Of a stretch of DNA of 64,000 bases, positions 34,226-48,583 are shown piece by piece. A program made the translations under genes and the position numbers. The notes below the pieces were generated by a model. The model searched no databases, was not told the DNA's origin, and saw nothing but the letters and a program-made list of their open reading frames with translations. The DNA is from Latrodectus hesperus (Eukaryota; Arthropoda; Arachnida; Araneae; Theridiidae). Every line of letters begins with the position of its first letter. Within the stretch, counting starts at the first letter, position 1. The stretch covers positions 64,175,640 to 64,239,639 of the forward strand of contig CM075858.1 of assembly GCA_037975125.1 (NCBI GenBank). The letters are read 5' to 3'.

Positions 34226-37200
34226 ATATCTTTAAAAATTATGGAAATTCGTCCACTGATAACAAACGCTAAATTAATAACCGTAATTTAAATTTAGCTG
34301 CAGCCTGGAAAACAGACTCCATATTTAAATCAACGTTTATAACGTCAGGAATCATATATAGGAACCGCAGTTTTACAGCAGCTGACGTTGCTGAGGAAGG
34401 AACCATTGCTTCAATTGAGAAATTCAAATTTTCTCATTTATGTGATAGAAGGAAAAAAGAAAATGACTTGACAACATCAATTTTAAGAAACAGTGGCTTA
34501 ATATTTATTACATAAACATTAGTTAAGGATAATCCATTCAGGTAAATGACTTGACAATGTGAATTACCAGAAACCAGGTCTTTGCATATTATCATTGGTA
34601 TATTAATATTAGCCAAGTATAATCCATTCAAAGCCAAAGAAGTATAACAATCATTATTGAAAGGGGTTATCATTTCAAAGTGGTAGAATCTATTTATCGA
34701 AGCAAAAATATTAGATGTCAGTCAGGAAAATGTCATCTTCATATTACCTCTGCAAATCACAACTGATTTATCTTGAAATCTCGTAGAAATAAAATACGTT
34801 ACTCTAATTGAATGTAAGCTAGTTTTTTTTAGCTAAAGGAGAAATATAAAGCTAAAAAAAATCGAAATATGCATAATCAGAGTGGTCTACATGTGTGTAA
34901 GATCAGGATGTGTATTCAGTTGACCTTAAGACAACTTTTGACAAAGAACTTTGCACTGAAGAACTCCAGAAGAGAAGTTATTAAAGTTAATACTGATAAA
35001 TTCTAATTTTTTATGGTGTAGGAAAGTAGAAATATGTTTCAATTTGGAAAGAAGTAGGCTTTCAAAACAAAGCAACTTTGGTAATAGGCGAAATAGAACA
35101 TTACCAAAAATTGACAATATAAAATCTTTAGAAATTGATAATAGAACTACATATCATTCTGTACAGCAAATTGACAAAAGAAAAGTATACACATAAGATT
35201 GTAAGCAATCGATATAGAATTCTTTATACGTTGCTATAATATTAGAAATATATATGAAATAATTTAAAAAATGATACAGATAAAATATTATTGAAAAGTT
35301 ACTAAAAATATTAATTTAAATATTTAATCTATTTCCTGTACTATTTTATATTTATATATATTTATAATTTCTTTTCTGTGCACTTATTTTTGAATTTTAG
35401 CTGAAATACAGGAATTAAATCTTTTTTCTCTTAAAATTCGTGAATGTTATCATTGAATCAATATTTGCTTATTCATGTATCATGTTTTATAGAATTTCTC
35501 CTCATTCGAATTTATGGTTGTGTCCTATTGTCGGAGAGTTGTGTAAACACCTTTCGTTGATTTTTCGTCAATCTCACTACTGTTTCTACAAATACATGTT
35601 ACATGCATCAGCGGTTAACAATTGAACTAGCTGGATGATCATTCGAGTAAGTTAAATTCACTTTTGTTAATGATTTTTCTTTTGAAAGTGGTCATCAAAA
35701 GATTTCGGATACATACAACTTGCGCCATCTTGTTGTATTTTTCTAAACAAATCGGTTTTAAAAGAGTTATTTAATTTTCAATAAAAAAGTTTCCAGGAAA
35801 TGTTTGATACGGGATTTTTAACGCTTTCTTTGAAACTATTTACATTTTTAATATTGTTTAAAAATTGGTTTAATTTATATAATTGTAATAAATATTTAGT
35901 GAGAGTATGCAACTAAATATATTATGAGGTTTAGCAATATAATTCATTTAAGTGATTTCCCAAATGTTTTACATTTTATTCATAAAATGAACAGATATTC
36001 TATATTTTTTTTGTTTTTATAAGGCAATATTAAATACAACTGTAATTTTAGAATTATAAATAGGAAACATTTAGTTATAAATGTAACCAGTGAAAATTGT
36101 GTACCCTTAATATCTACTACTGAAATCGTTAAATATGTTGCACTTGCAAGTTTCACCAAAACTAAAATTTTTTAAATTTATAAAAGTGTAGAAAAAAATT
36201 CCGTGAGTTTTTTAGGCAGTAAAAATATGGAAAATAATAAGAATAAGAAATAATGCTACATATAATGTTGTGTTCAAAAAATAGAAAGTTATTGTTTAAA
36301 TTTTTTTTTAAGAAAATAATAATAAACTTAGTGGTTATCACTTAGTGAATTATAACTTGCTGGGTAATTAGAAATATAACATTAAATTTTTGATAAACGT
36401 AGAAATCCATTAATTATATTTAATGGAAAACTTAATTGCACTTTCAATGGGAAATTTGACTTTCATAATTTTGAAAGATACTATGTGTATTAAATTATTA
36501 ACATATAAATGTTTTTGTACACACAGAATTTATTTATAAAATTTTTTATACATAACATATAGAAAAGTTCATGTAAAAGATTCACATTTATTTCTATTAT
36601 GTGAGCCCGAATGAATGAAAAGAAATTTGTATTGTTAAAATTTTTATATAAAAGAAAATAATTTTATAATTTTAAAATTTCTTGCAATTCTTAAATTTCT
36701 TGAGTTTAATTAATTTTAAAAGGGAATTTTGATTTCATGAAGTGAAGTAAATAAATTCTGGAATTTAAGAGATTATTGATTTAAAATAAAAATACATTTT
36801 AAAGTCACAATTGCATCAAATTAATTTATCATTATTATTAATTATTAACATATCATAAAATTAGATATTATAAAACAATTTCCTAAGAATTTTTTTCAAA
36901 TTTTTCTGTTTAAAAATTGTTTTAGCTATTGAAGGAGACGATATTTTAATTTCATTGACTAATAAAAATGTCATTCAATCAATTTATATCTCAGCATATT
37001 GAACAAAACTTATAAAATCTGTGATTATAAATTTACTTTCCTTCATATGCTGGATAAATAATAAAAACATTTTTAGTTAGTCATCACACATCGTTATTTC
37101 TAATGCAAACAAATATACAATGTTTTCAGTTATTCATTCATTTAAACAGTGCACGTTATGCATTTAAACGCTTACATTTAGATTTCTGTTCTCAAGATAT

Positions 37201-38208
37201 GGTTTGGTGCTACATTATTACTGCACTACAACTTTATATCTGATTTTTTTCAATACCTTCCTTTATTTCACAGCAATTACTCTTAATTTTGGTATTTTAC
37301 TAATATATTTTAAAAAATCATCTCTGAATGTATATACTTTGTTGAATTCTGATACTTTGATACTATTTTTATCAAAATAGCTAAAAACATTCCAATGTTG
37401 AGGGTGTATGAGAGAGTTTTTCTTGCCTCTCTATACATTAAAAATCGAAATGCTTCTAGTCAATATAATAATAATTTTATAATTTAACTGTTAATTAATT
37501 CATTTAAAAAATACAAAAAGCTAGTTAAAAATCTCACGCGATTTATAGATAAATTAATTTTTTATGTAGAAGATTAAAATCACAAGTCTTACGATAAAAA
37601 TGTAAGTCGTTATACTAAGCAAATATTAAAAAATTAACTTTGATTGAAATTAATTTAATTAATTTTATTATTTTATTTTTGTTAGAACTAATTAAATTAT
37701 GTCCAATTGTTTAGTTGAGCATTTGTTTAAGGTTTATGAATTCTTAACTTAAGTAAAATACGATTTTCAAAGTAAAAGAGGATGACCTAATGGCTATCAT
37801 TTTCTCGAAACGAATATTGTTATGAGATGATGTAGCCGGAACAATCATTATAAATTATCTACTTAAGCTAAGAGAAGATCGTAAATTTTCTTTTCAGTAC
37901 GTATTGTGGCTCAGAAATTTATCTTAATAACTGTTAACACTTTTATTAATACATAATTCTAAGTATTAACAATAGTTTTTATGATGCATTAAATTTATTT
38001 TTCTGCTTCCTTTTACAGTGTTTCAAATTATTATAAATAAGTATTTCTTTTGTTGTTTACTTTGCATTCTTTTTTATTAACTTGTTTGAAATCTGAACAA
38101 ATTATAGTGATTTAGAAGCAGAAATTATCAGTCATTTGAGCTTGTAAAATATTATTGATTACAATTATTTTTAACAAAAAATTTTATAATTCATAAATTC
38201 GGGAAAAA
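34226..38208. other. A+T-rich desert
   Basis: No supported gene or transposon. Small mixed-composition patches at 34300-34420, 35440-35760 and 37780-37890 might be fragments of repeats or small regulatory elements. Frames of 61 to 79 residues here lack motifs. Confidence 0.5.
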
Positions 38209-38369
38209 GAATGGTTTTTTAAAATCTTATTTACAAAATATTTGTAAGAAGTACTTAAAACTATTACTATTTAATCAAAGCTATTACTATTTAATTAAAA
38301 GAATGATTTTTTTAAAATCTTATTTACAAAACATTTGTAAGAAGTACTTAAAACTATTACTATTTAATT
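38209..38369. repeat. Two-copy tandem duplication, 92-bp unit
   Basis: The units start at 38209 (GAATGGTTTTTTAAAATC) and 38301 (GAATGATTTTTTTAAAATC). Both continue ACAAAAT/CATTTGTAAGAAGTAC, then TTAAAACTATTACTATTTAA. Only a few differences separate them. Confidence 0.9.
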
Positions 38370-38494
38370 TTACTCCTCTTTGAAATTTTTTAATTAATAT
38401 AATTTGATAATTGTGAAAGTCAATATAATTTATTATTTTCGGATTATTTCATTTTTAACGATAAATTAAATATGTAAATTTATTTCTTAGCCTA

Positions 38495-38575
38495 TTTACG
38501 AATATAATGCAAATTTATATTTGTAAATTTTATAAAAATTTATAAATAAGAATTTACATGTATTATATTCGTAAA
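38495..38575. repeat. Imperfect palindrome, about 40-bp arms
   Basis: Starts TTTACGAATATAAT and ends ATTATATTCGTAAA. The interior of each arm is complementary with gaps around ATTTATA. Such A+T palindromes can extrude as cruciforms. No coding or target duplication is seen. Confidence 0.6.
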
Positions 38576-41500
38576 TTTTTTATAATATTTGCAAATGTAA
38601 TGCACAATAAACTTATAAAATGTAGTTAAAATCAAATAAAAAAATGACTTATCCAATGTTTTAAATTAATTTTTTTCTATGAAAGTTTTTATCATATTTA
38701 TTTCTAATAAAATAATTTTAGTACACAATAATTAGTACTAAAAATCTGATTTTATAAACATATGTTTTTTGTTTAAAAATCAAATTTTTGCTTAGTGTCA
38801 TAAATTTTATCAAAAAATAAACTATCAGTGACATTAGGAAGATATTAGCTGGTCACACAATATATTTAACGCATGACACAAAGATTTTGTAAGGGTTATA
38901 TGATGTGGATTTCTAATACGATTAGAAAGTTTGCTTCAGAAATAAAAATCTGTATTCACTGTATTCAAAAATAAAAATCTGTGCGAACAAAAAAAATTGA
39001 ATTTCATCAGTACAGTCTGTAAAATAATCTTGTGAAAAAAATAAAAATAAAATAAAAGGAACAAAATCATCAATTTTTTTAGCTATTAGCTCAATTTGAT
39101 ATTTTGATGTTTTAAACTTTTGTTCGGACAAAGAATATGAGATATACTTCTAAGCAACAAATTCTTGCAAAAATGGTTTCTTTGTTATAGATTACTTAAT
39201 TTTCGTTACAAATAAAAAATCAGTTTTGTTAAAAGTTCCATACAGTTGTTATTTTAAGTTTTTTTTGGATAATTCACATTTTATTTTACCCTTATTTTTT
39301 ATATGATAAAATTTAAAATAATGATACTTCAGTAAATGTCAAGAATTATAATATGTATAGAATTCAAAATGATGCATAAAGTTATTTATGGTATTAACTT
39401 TTCAAAAGAAAAATATCACTGTTTGTATTTTTAAGCTTAATCATTGATTTATATAATATTTAAAATAAAAAGGAAATATATTAATACCTGAGGTAAGTAT
39501 TACCTAATAGATATTTATAAATTTTGTATTACATGATGAACAAAATTAAGAATTTATATAAAATATACTCATTATCTTTGATTTTGTATAAGTTTTTTTG
39601 AAATAAAACTTTATAAAAATAGAAATATAAAATGTAATAAAAGTTATGCATTTGAGATATTGCTTGGTTATGAATCGCTTAAGAAAAAATTCTAACATTT
39701 TAAGTTTTCTATTTTTATTGATCTCAATGCATGGAGAGTTTAATATTTGAATTCACGAGATAAATCTTTACTTTATACGTATTAAAATGTTTAATTAAAA
39801 ATCTTTAAACATAATTTCGCTTATATAAGCAATGCTTGCATAATTCTTAACGTTTTACAGGGAATAGTTTTAATCTTTACTATTAACTTTATAAAGTACT
39901 TTTTAACCAAATACTTTTCACTTTCTTAGCTTCTATCCATAATCTTCTGACAGTATAAAAAATCGCAAAGGCTTAGTGAAATCTCTTTTAACATAATAAA
40001 AATTTTTACCATGAAGGTATTATATGCATTTTTTCCTCGAATTTATGTTGAGGATTATCATTCCTAGGTCTTCAACAGTTAGATGGCTTACTTAACTGAG
40101 CCAATCTGATTAACTTAAATAAATGTAATGAGGCTTGACAAGTTGTACAGGATTATTTCGATAAATATCTAATAAAATTTTAGAAATACACCTTAATTTT
40201 GATATGTCTAAAGTTTTTATACTAAGACATAGAATAAAAATGGTTCCTCGCCAAATATTTGTGAAAATACTTTCTTTGGGTTTACTATAAAAAATGTTTC
40301 CGTCTGTCCTCTGAAACATTATATTTACCATTTATTTCTTCATTTTATTTGCAGTAATAGATTTCTAAAGGCCATTGATTTTTACGTATACTTTAATGAC
40401 TATTAAAGGAAAATTAATTAATTTTTTTAAATTATAAGTTAATTAAATGTGTTCTCATAATACGTTAAATAAAATGGATATATTTTACCAGTTGCCTAAA
40501 ACAATACAAGAATATTTAAGCAACTAGAATAATTATTAAGATAGCTATTAGGGAAAAATTGTAACTTTAATTATGAAATACTATAATTATATGAATAAAT
40601 GTAATTATCAATTTCTTAATGATTTTGTTTTGAATAACTGCAAATAGGATTTTCTGTTATCGTAAACTGAAAAAAAATGAGATAAATGTTGAACGTGTAA
40701 AAGACAAACGAGTATTAAAAATACACTACACGTATTAATAAATTAATATAACTCTCTTTTCCATTTAATGAAAAATTAAAAAATTATTTCAATAAATAAA
40801 AAGATTTTGATAAAATAAAAAAATCTTCAAAATATTTACATTAAATAAAGTTAAACTCTTTACAATACGAGAAAGTTTACTTAGATAACATTAGTTATGT
40901 AGTTAGCTTACATTTATATAAATTTTAATTTATTAGGTCTCAGATGTGCTGTACGATATCAATTAGAAATAATTACATTTTTACAAAATACTTTTCCTGA
41001 AATAGAAAGATTTCCTTTGAATATAATGATAGGTAATGTTTGAGCATTTGAATTGTATTTTTAGGAAATTTTTGCTTGAATTTGCAACGATTTTTAAATA
41101 AAATTGTAATGTACTTTTCACAATTAATTATTAAGTTAATGTTTCAAATATAATGCATTCACAAACATAACATTCATTTTAAGAATTAATGTGTAAAATT
41201 ATATCAATATATTTTTTTCATTTCAGTCTTCAAGTCGAACTCTATTAAACTGTACGATAGCGCTTTTGGTAATAGTGCTTTAATAGTGCTTTTGGTATTT
41301 TAATAAAAATATGAGATTATCATTTCATATTAGGGGTAACTCTTGAATTAAATAGTACTTAAAAGTTAGGATTATGATTTTGTGTTGGTTCCATAAGTCA
41401 TTTTTGCTTGTGTGTGTTAACTTTATCTTTTCAATAAAATAATGTAGATAAGTAAATATAATGAAAAGAATTTTTATATTATCAATACTGTATCATTAGA

Positions 41501-41580
41501 AATAGATATTAATATACATATTTTACGGTGTGTTAAAAGTCAGAAACACAAAATTATAGTTGTATTTTATATAACATACT
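38576..41580. other. A+T-rich desert
   Basis: No supported gene. Small local repeats are present, such as AATAAAAATCTGT twice near 38941-38983 and TAGTGCTTT twice near 41270-41296. Frames at 38922-39131 and 40110-40331 (minus) have no motif. Confidence 0.5.
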
Positions 41581-41589
41581 TATCAATAA

Positions 41590-42160
41590 AATACAGAAAT
41601 TGAAGTGATTGGAACAACTATATTTAGTTATTTGCATTCAGTATCTCTTAATATTTACATTAATAACTCAATATTATCTATTCTATAATATTTCAATAGA
41701 ATTTATTTTGTAATACCTAATTCTATAATACCTTAACAATTTAATTTGCTTTAATAATTAAACCTTAGTTAATAAAAAATTTAAATAATTGGAGCAAAAA
41801 TACTTAGATATTTACATTCTATAAATTATTGTAACTGCATTTTGATTAATAAAAAATTTAAAAGTTTGGGAGCAAATATATTTAGATGCTTGTCTTTAAT
41901 ATTTCTTTTAATTGGTATCTTAAAATAGTTTAATATAATTCAATCTTATTTATTCTATAATCAGTGTGTAATATATTAATAATTAAGTGAACGAGAAATA
42001 GAGTTTCTTAATATAAAAAAAATTAATAATTAAACCAAATCAATATATTTTAAGAATTACTAAATAATAGAATAATAATTCAATCCTGTCTATGCTATAA
42101 TGTCTTAGTTTTCAATGCTTAAAATTCTGATTAATAAAAAGTCTAAGAATTGTACTTCAA
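41590..42160. repeat. Irregular diverged repeat array
   Basis: The phrase TTAATAAAAAATTTAAA followed by TTGG(G)AGCAAA and TA(C)TTAGAT recurs near 41770 and 41850, with a related start near 41605. The phrase TTCAAT-CTT-ATCTATTCTATAAT recurs near 41668, 41939 and 42080. Spacing is irregular, so this is an old, rearranged tandem array. Confidence 0.5.
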
Positions 42161-44120
42161 AAAACGCTTTGAAATAAGATTTTTCAAATGCTCACTAATT
42201 AGACCTTTAGGAATACAAGAGAATTCTTAAAATAAATTACTTTTTACCCACATTTTTCTTATTTATATTCTTAGGTGTATCAGGGGTGTCATTAGAAAGC
42301 AGCCAGGGAGGCATTTAAAGGAAAAATTACTTGTACCTTTCATCAACTTTCTTAATGAACAATCTAGTTTTTGCAGGTTATAGAAAAAGTAAAAACATGT
42401 ATAAATGTTCTGTATAAAAATTTCTTTCAATACTTTGGCCTGTTTAAAGAAAATTTCAAATCTTTGTTTGATTTTAGAATTTTAAAGTACTAGTGAGATA
42501 TAAAATATTTCAGCTAATCTTAATATTTGAAGGTGTTCCTAATTTTATAAAAGTTATAACGTATAATTGTTACATAAAATTATTAAAAATATAAAAACTT
42601 ATATCCTTAAATATAAATGTAATTTAGTACATTCTAAATTACTGAAAAACGCTGAACAAGTTTGAATTTTATTAGATCATAAGAAATTTACTTCCAATGT
42701 AAGAAAAAAGCGAAAAATTTTCATACAATATAATAAAACTTTAAAATGAACAAGCCAGAATTATAAATTAATTATTGATCATAATTTTTTTTATCTTTTA
42801 CATACTATTGAACCATAAAACATGTATAAATATTTTACAAGTAAACTATTTAAATAAGAGTTCTCCAAACTTTCACAGGCCATAAACAAATTTCTTCAAG
42901 TACTTAAAAATTTTTGGAAACTTTTATTTTATCGTAATTTTTTTCCTATCATTAAAATGATAGATACATACTTAAAACTGAGTAAATAAAGTTAAGAATA
43001 TCATAAAAATTTTTTAAATAAAAATAAAATAAAAATTCTTAAAATAATTAAAATATTTCTAAAATTATTTATTCTTATATTAAACATAAAATTTCAAAAA
43101 TTCTTAAATTAATTTAGTTAGAAAACTAAACTTTGATACCTCTAATTATAAATACTTAAATTGTAATTTAAGCAAATATATAATTCTTACTATTAAAATA
43201 ATTTCTAATTTAAATTAACTTCTGTTGATCATATTAGAGATTCCAAAATTAATTCATAAAGTAATTATTGTTAAAGAATATTTAATTTGCAATAACTTTT
43301 CTATTTAAAAAATAAATTTTCTTTTAAGATTTTAAATATTTTCATTTTTTTCTATTTTTTTAAAATTAAAAGAAAGAAGTAAAAAATATCAGAAAAGTAA
43401 ATATGTCTAAATAGTTATTTGTTCATTGTAATAAAAAAATAAATTTAATTAATTTTATAATAAAATAATTATGACTAAATGAATAATTTTGCTCAATTTT
43501 TTTATTTACATTACAATTACAAAAATGGAAAAAAATAGAAAATATGCATGTATATAAAAGATGTAATTTAAATTTATATAAATTACTCTTAAAAATATTT
43601 TAAAATAACTATTAAGAATAGGAAAGTGTTAAAAAGATGCATCAATGTATATTAGGTTTCCAATATTTATAAAAATAACATGATATAATTCTAGAAGATG
43701 GGTATTAAAAATATGAAAGAATTAATTGAGAAAAAGATATTTTTTCTAGGCTCTTAATCCAGATTTTGTTTTAATTAATCCATAGATTTCAGCATGAAAA
43801 TTGCTGCATTCTGTTAATAATTGCATATGACAGAAAAATAGCCATGACAAAAAATAACCTAATAATTATTCAAAGCACACGGAAAATAAATGAGAAGTAA
43901 CAATATTTTAATTTTTAATTTTCTTGATAGAGAACATTTTTTCTGTAATTTTACATAAGGAGTTTTAAATCTATTTTAATACACATAGAAATATATTTTA
44001 ATGTTTCTATTATGTACACACACACATCAATATATATTCATAACATAAAAGAATCTAAATATATATATCGCAAACCGTTTTTATATTATCTTTAGAATCA
44101 ACACAAGAATTAATTTTAAT
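42161..44120. other. Extreme A+T desert
   Basis: No supported feature. A short mixed patch at 42270-42310 (GGTGTCATTAGAAAGCAGCC) is unexplained. Confidence 0.55.
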
Positions 44121-44124
44121 ACTA

Positions 44125-45655
44125 CACTGCTGGACAATTGCTAAGGACGGATCACAAATTGTAATGTAGCATAACATTAAGCGAGAAATGAGGCCTAGTA
44201 GAATAAAATATAGTTGCCACACTGTTCAGACATTAGAATAAAGAATATTCATTGTTCTGGAAAGTATAAAAGCTGTGAAACATCTGAAAGAAAAAAAATG
44301 TTCATTTGATGCTGCATACGGAAAAATGGAACAATGCATCTAAAAGTCAGCAGGCACCTTGAAGAAATGTATCAGTACGGGATATGTCCACGTGGAGTGT
44401 GATGCAACATTCCACACGTCGTATCATACTTTGCACAACATTATCCAGCAGCTGTTGAGGCAATTTATTCCATTTCTCTGGGAGTGCACGGATGAGGGTG
44501 TTCTTGTTTGTCGGAGGATAGTTTCGACCAGCAACTTGCCTCCCAAAGCATCCCAAACATTTTCAATGGGGTTTAGATCTGGAGAACGTGTTGGCCATAC
44601 GAGGCGTTGAATACCCTCGCTGACTAGAAAATCCTGAACAGCCAGTATTCGATGACATGTTGCGTTGTCGTCCATAAAAATAAATTTATCACCAACAGCA
44701 CCACGGAAAAGATGAACATGAGGAAGTAGAACTTCATTAATGTATCGTTGGCCCATCATAGTCCCATTCGCAACCACATGTAGGGGCTTGCGGCCCTTGA
44801 TCATGATGTCGACCTACACCATGACACTGCATGTCGGATATCGGTCCCTTTCCTGGATATTTTTTGGGCGATAAGCAGTACCCCTCTCGCGTCAGATCAG
44901 TTGGCGTCTACAATCCGATGACAGACTGAACCTACTCTCCTCTGAGAATAGTACGCATGCCCAGTCCTGTTCAGTCCAATTGTGATGCTCACGACACCAT
45001 TGCAAACGGGCAGTACGGTGCTGTCTGGTCAATGGGACACACACAACAGGTATGCGGGCGTATAGTCCTCCTCCCCTCAAACGTTTGGCAACAGTTTTTC
45101 GGAAGATCTTCTTTCCTGAGGCAGCAAGAAACTGATTTGCCACCTGCTGAACTGTGATGTGCTTGTTCCTTTTTGCTGATAGGACGATATATCTGTCTTC
45201 TGCAGGCGTCGTACTTCTTACACGACCTCCCCCGTGCCGCCTACTACACATTCCAGTAGTTTTAAATACTTCCACAGCCGTGAAAAAACGCTATGAGCGA
45301 TGTGGAACTCTCTGACAACATCAGTTATTTTTCGCCCTTCTTCAATCTTTCCAATAATTCGGCCACGTATAAAATCATCAAAGTGATGTCGGGAAGACAT
45401 GCCAAAAATTTCAAGTTCGTCTATTAAATCTTTCCTGTAAAACTTTGACTTGAAACAACAACTTACCACACTCGTCAAAACCTTTAAAGCTCTTATGAAC
45501 GCTATCATGTGATGAACAGACGTGGGAAAAAAATTTGCATACGCATACTTCTTCTATATCCCGCACTTATTCTAATTTTCCACATTTTGCTTCCTTTCAT
45601 TTTGTAGTTGCTATGGATGATAGTGTTATCTCTCCTTAGCAATTGTCCAGCAGTG
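44125..45655 (-). mobile_element. Tc1-like DNA transposon, second lineage, decayed
   Basis: A 1,531-bp element at TA (44123-44124 and 45656-45657) with perfect terminal inverted repeats of 23 bp, CACTGCTGGACAATTGCTAA at the left end, and the reverse complement at 45633-45655. The transposase is on the minus strand and broken. The ends share CACTGCT with the element at 14317-15849 but then diverge, so the two are related families. Confidence 0.93.
44347..45400 (-). pseudogene. Tc1-like DD34E transposase pseudogene with altered first Asp
   Basis: Starts at MSSRHHFDDFIRGRIIGKIE (45400) with the first helix-turn-helix. A frameshift near 45245-45260 leads to VFKTTGMCSRRHGGGRV and the second DNA-binding subdomain (TTPAEDRYIVLSAKRNKHIT). 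The catalytic domain follows: FSEESRFSL has Glu where the family has Asp. The second Asp is in FIFMDDNATCH and the Glu in SPDLNPIENVWDAL, 34 residues apart. In-frame stops occur near 44886 and 44818, and a second frameshift near 44545-44560 puts the conserved C-terminus (QVAGRNYPPTNKNTLIRALP) in another frame. Confidence 0.9.
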
Positions 45656-45657
45656 TA

Positions 45658-47429
45658 TAACGTATCGAATACTTAGTATAAAATTCATGAGTAAATTTAT
45701 TCAACTACTTATTATTTTTCTTTTTTGACACCGTTAAACGAATGTACAGTATGCTGTTTAGTTAAATAAATAAATTAAAAGTTATTTTTTGATGGAAAAG
45801 ACCGTTTTTTTAAATTTAGAGACTTCACTACTTCTAGAACTTTGAATAATTTTCAGTTTAAACCATAGAAAAAGCATTTAAATAAATAAATGTGTTTATA
45901 TTTGTGTTTTAGTAAAGATAAGAGAAAAATAAATTTACATATTTGAAATTTAAATTTCAAATTTTCTTTCCCTTTTTGAAAAAAAAAAATTCAAAAAATC
46001 AAAGACTATTCATTCGAAGACAAAATTTACCATACATGTGTATTAATAAAACTGCCTAGGATAAATGAAGAGTAAATTTACATATTTCTTAACTTGATAT
46101 ATAAATGAATAGCTACAGGTGAATAACCTCATACTTAATGTGTACGTATTAAATGCTGAATTATTTTAGCTAGGAAAAAAGTCCAAAATGATAATAGTGA
46201 AAAATAATAGTAAATTGACTTTCAGTATTGCAAAATTACCAGAATAAGCCGTTCATATCATAAATATATTGCAAATTCTTTATAAATTACACAAAGTTTT
46301 TTTGTGAACAATTTTCTTAATATTCAAGTCTAATTAAAAATTAAATTCCTTCACGATACCACACTGGAGAAAGGAAATTCTGGTTATTTCAATTGTTGTC
46401 TTTAAGGATTAAAGGAAGATACATTAAAATAAATGCATATGATGATATATATTTCAAAGTTTCATTTCTCTATTAAAATAATTCAACCATATTGATAAGA
46501 TTTACCTCACAACCTATCATTTTTGTTGAACAAATTAAATATAGATATCATTAGAGATTGCTAAAATCATTTTAGAAATTCCGAATATTATAAAATATTG
46601 AAATTATCACTTACAGATAATTTTTTTCGCTGTGAAACTTTCTTGTTATCAATGCGTTGAAATTTGTCTCATTACTACTATGGCATATTGAAATTATTTT
46701 CTGCTCATTCTTGTGAATGGAAAAAGTTGTAATTGCTACCAAAACATCATCTTGTTATGGTTTACATTATCCCTGGTAAGTAAAATGCATTTTTGATTTT
46801 GGTTTCTTACATAAATTTTGATAAAATATGAAATTTGTCTTGTCAAGACAATATCCCAGTGACTATGAAGAACATAAATTTAGCACTAATATATCAGATG
46901 ATTATTGTCCAATTTATTTAAATTATTTTCCTCTTTTACTTTCATAGGTAAAGGAAATTTAACTTAAGATGTTTTGCATCTTATCTTAAGGGTAATGACC
47001 TTTATTATTTGTCTTATCAACCCATAAAGAATGAAAACATTTTGTCAAATATATTAGTTCCTTAAAAAATACAGATTTATTACCGATCAATCAGCCAATT
47101 ATTTTCTAATAAAATTTTCTTCTATAGTTTCTTCTAGTCACTATATCAAATAAATTGTAATTTTGAATCAATCCTTTTAATTTAAAATTATGAAAGTATA
47201 AATTTTTTTTATTGAGACTTTATTGAGAATATAAAAATTTTTGCTACATATCTAAATTATTCTGAAATGTATGGATTTAGCATAAATATATCCTTTGATT
47301 ATTTACTAATTAAAGTGGACATTTACTAAAAATAACATTTATTATTTTGGTAGTAAATGTTATTTTTTTATTAGTATTTTTAGTTCAATCTTTTTGAAAA
47401 ATAAAATTAATTTTACTGCGATTTTACAT
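45658..47429. other. A+T-rich non-coding DNA
   Basis: No supported feature. Confidence 0.55.
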
Positions 47430-47800
47430 CATCTCGCGTTGGAGGGCAAAGAGAGTAGAATTCCTCACCGTCAGAACAGGTGAGGAATTTCAGATGGCAA
47501 GATATCAAAGCGCAAGAGGCTGGTGTAGGCTTTTCAGTCACAGGAGAGTGTCAGAGGTAGCTTGTTTACCAGAAGTGAGTCTAACAGTTATTGAAGATAC
47601 CAGACAATCATTCCTAATCTGGAATTTTTTTTGGGAAAAAAGTTCAAGGTAGGTAAACTCTGAAGAACAAACAAATAACTTGTAGTAGATTGTACAATGC
47701 CGAAAGTCATTGTAATATTTTTTATAGCACACTGACTGATTTTTCTACAGTCATTTTTAAATGAGAGAGTCAACTGAACTTGCAGTTTAAAATATACTCC
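47430..47800. promoter_or_regulatory. Mixed-composition island with a strong hairpin
   Basis: AATTCCTCACC (47459-47469) and its perfect reverse complement GGTGAGGAATT (47479-47489) enclose a 9-nt loop. The hairpin lies in a G-rich patch (GCGTTGGAGGGCAAAGAG...GTGTAGGC). Overlapping frames to 47968 lack motifs. This may be a short regulatory element or an RNA-forming repeat; the type is a guess. Confidence 0.3.
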
Positions 47801-48580
47801 GAATCACTTACAAACATCCATGTTGGGAGTAAAACACATGAAATGCTCAAACGAGTACTAATTATTAGGCTTCCACTTTGTCAATCCCCCCATTTAAACT
47901 TTTGGGACCTTTATCAGATAGTGCAGTGCATTTTTGTACCACAAAGAAGGAAATTCTTTTTTACTTAAAGATTGTGAAAAAAATATAGGTTTAGCACTAA
48001 TATCCCAACCTATTATTATTTGATAAATTTAAATCATTTCTTGCGATTACTAAAGTAAGTAAATCATATTCTTAAATGTTTTTATATTCAAAATTTTGAA
48101 ATATTTTGTAATTGCAAAAAGGACTTGATAATACATCATTGATCCCCATGCATTAAAGGTGAATAAAATTGGAGCATAAATTTAATATACAAGTTTTGAA
48201 GTGTAAAATTTGTCTTATCGCAATTCTGAATACCGAAAATTTTATCAAATAAAAAATTTTATGCATATCGAAATACATACCTTAGAAAATTTCCTTACTT
48301 GTTTACTTTAATATATATGGTTTTAGTGCACTAACACATTTCTCCATACTTTTCCAATATAATTCTTACGAGTTTCCACCAACCTTTTTAGAGAGTAAGG
48401 TTATTTTCAGGTAAATAGTTTTGGTTCAAAACTTGATTATAAATACCTTAATACCTCGCGTTAGAGTTTTTATAGTTATAATGAAAATTATAGACAATGT
48501 CTTCTATAATTTTGGTGCTAACATATCTAAAAATTTTAATGCTTTCAGTAATAAGGAATTAATTTGAATTTTTATATCGT
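47801..48580. other. A+T-rich non-coding DNA
   Basis: No supported feature. Confidence 0.5.
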
Positions 48581-48583
48581 CCA

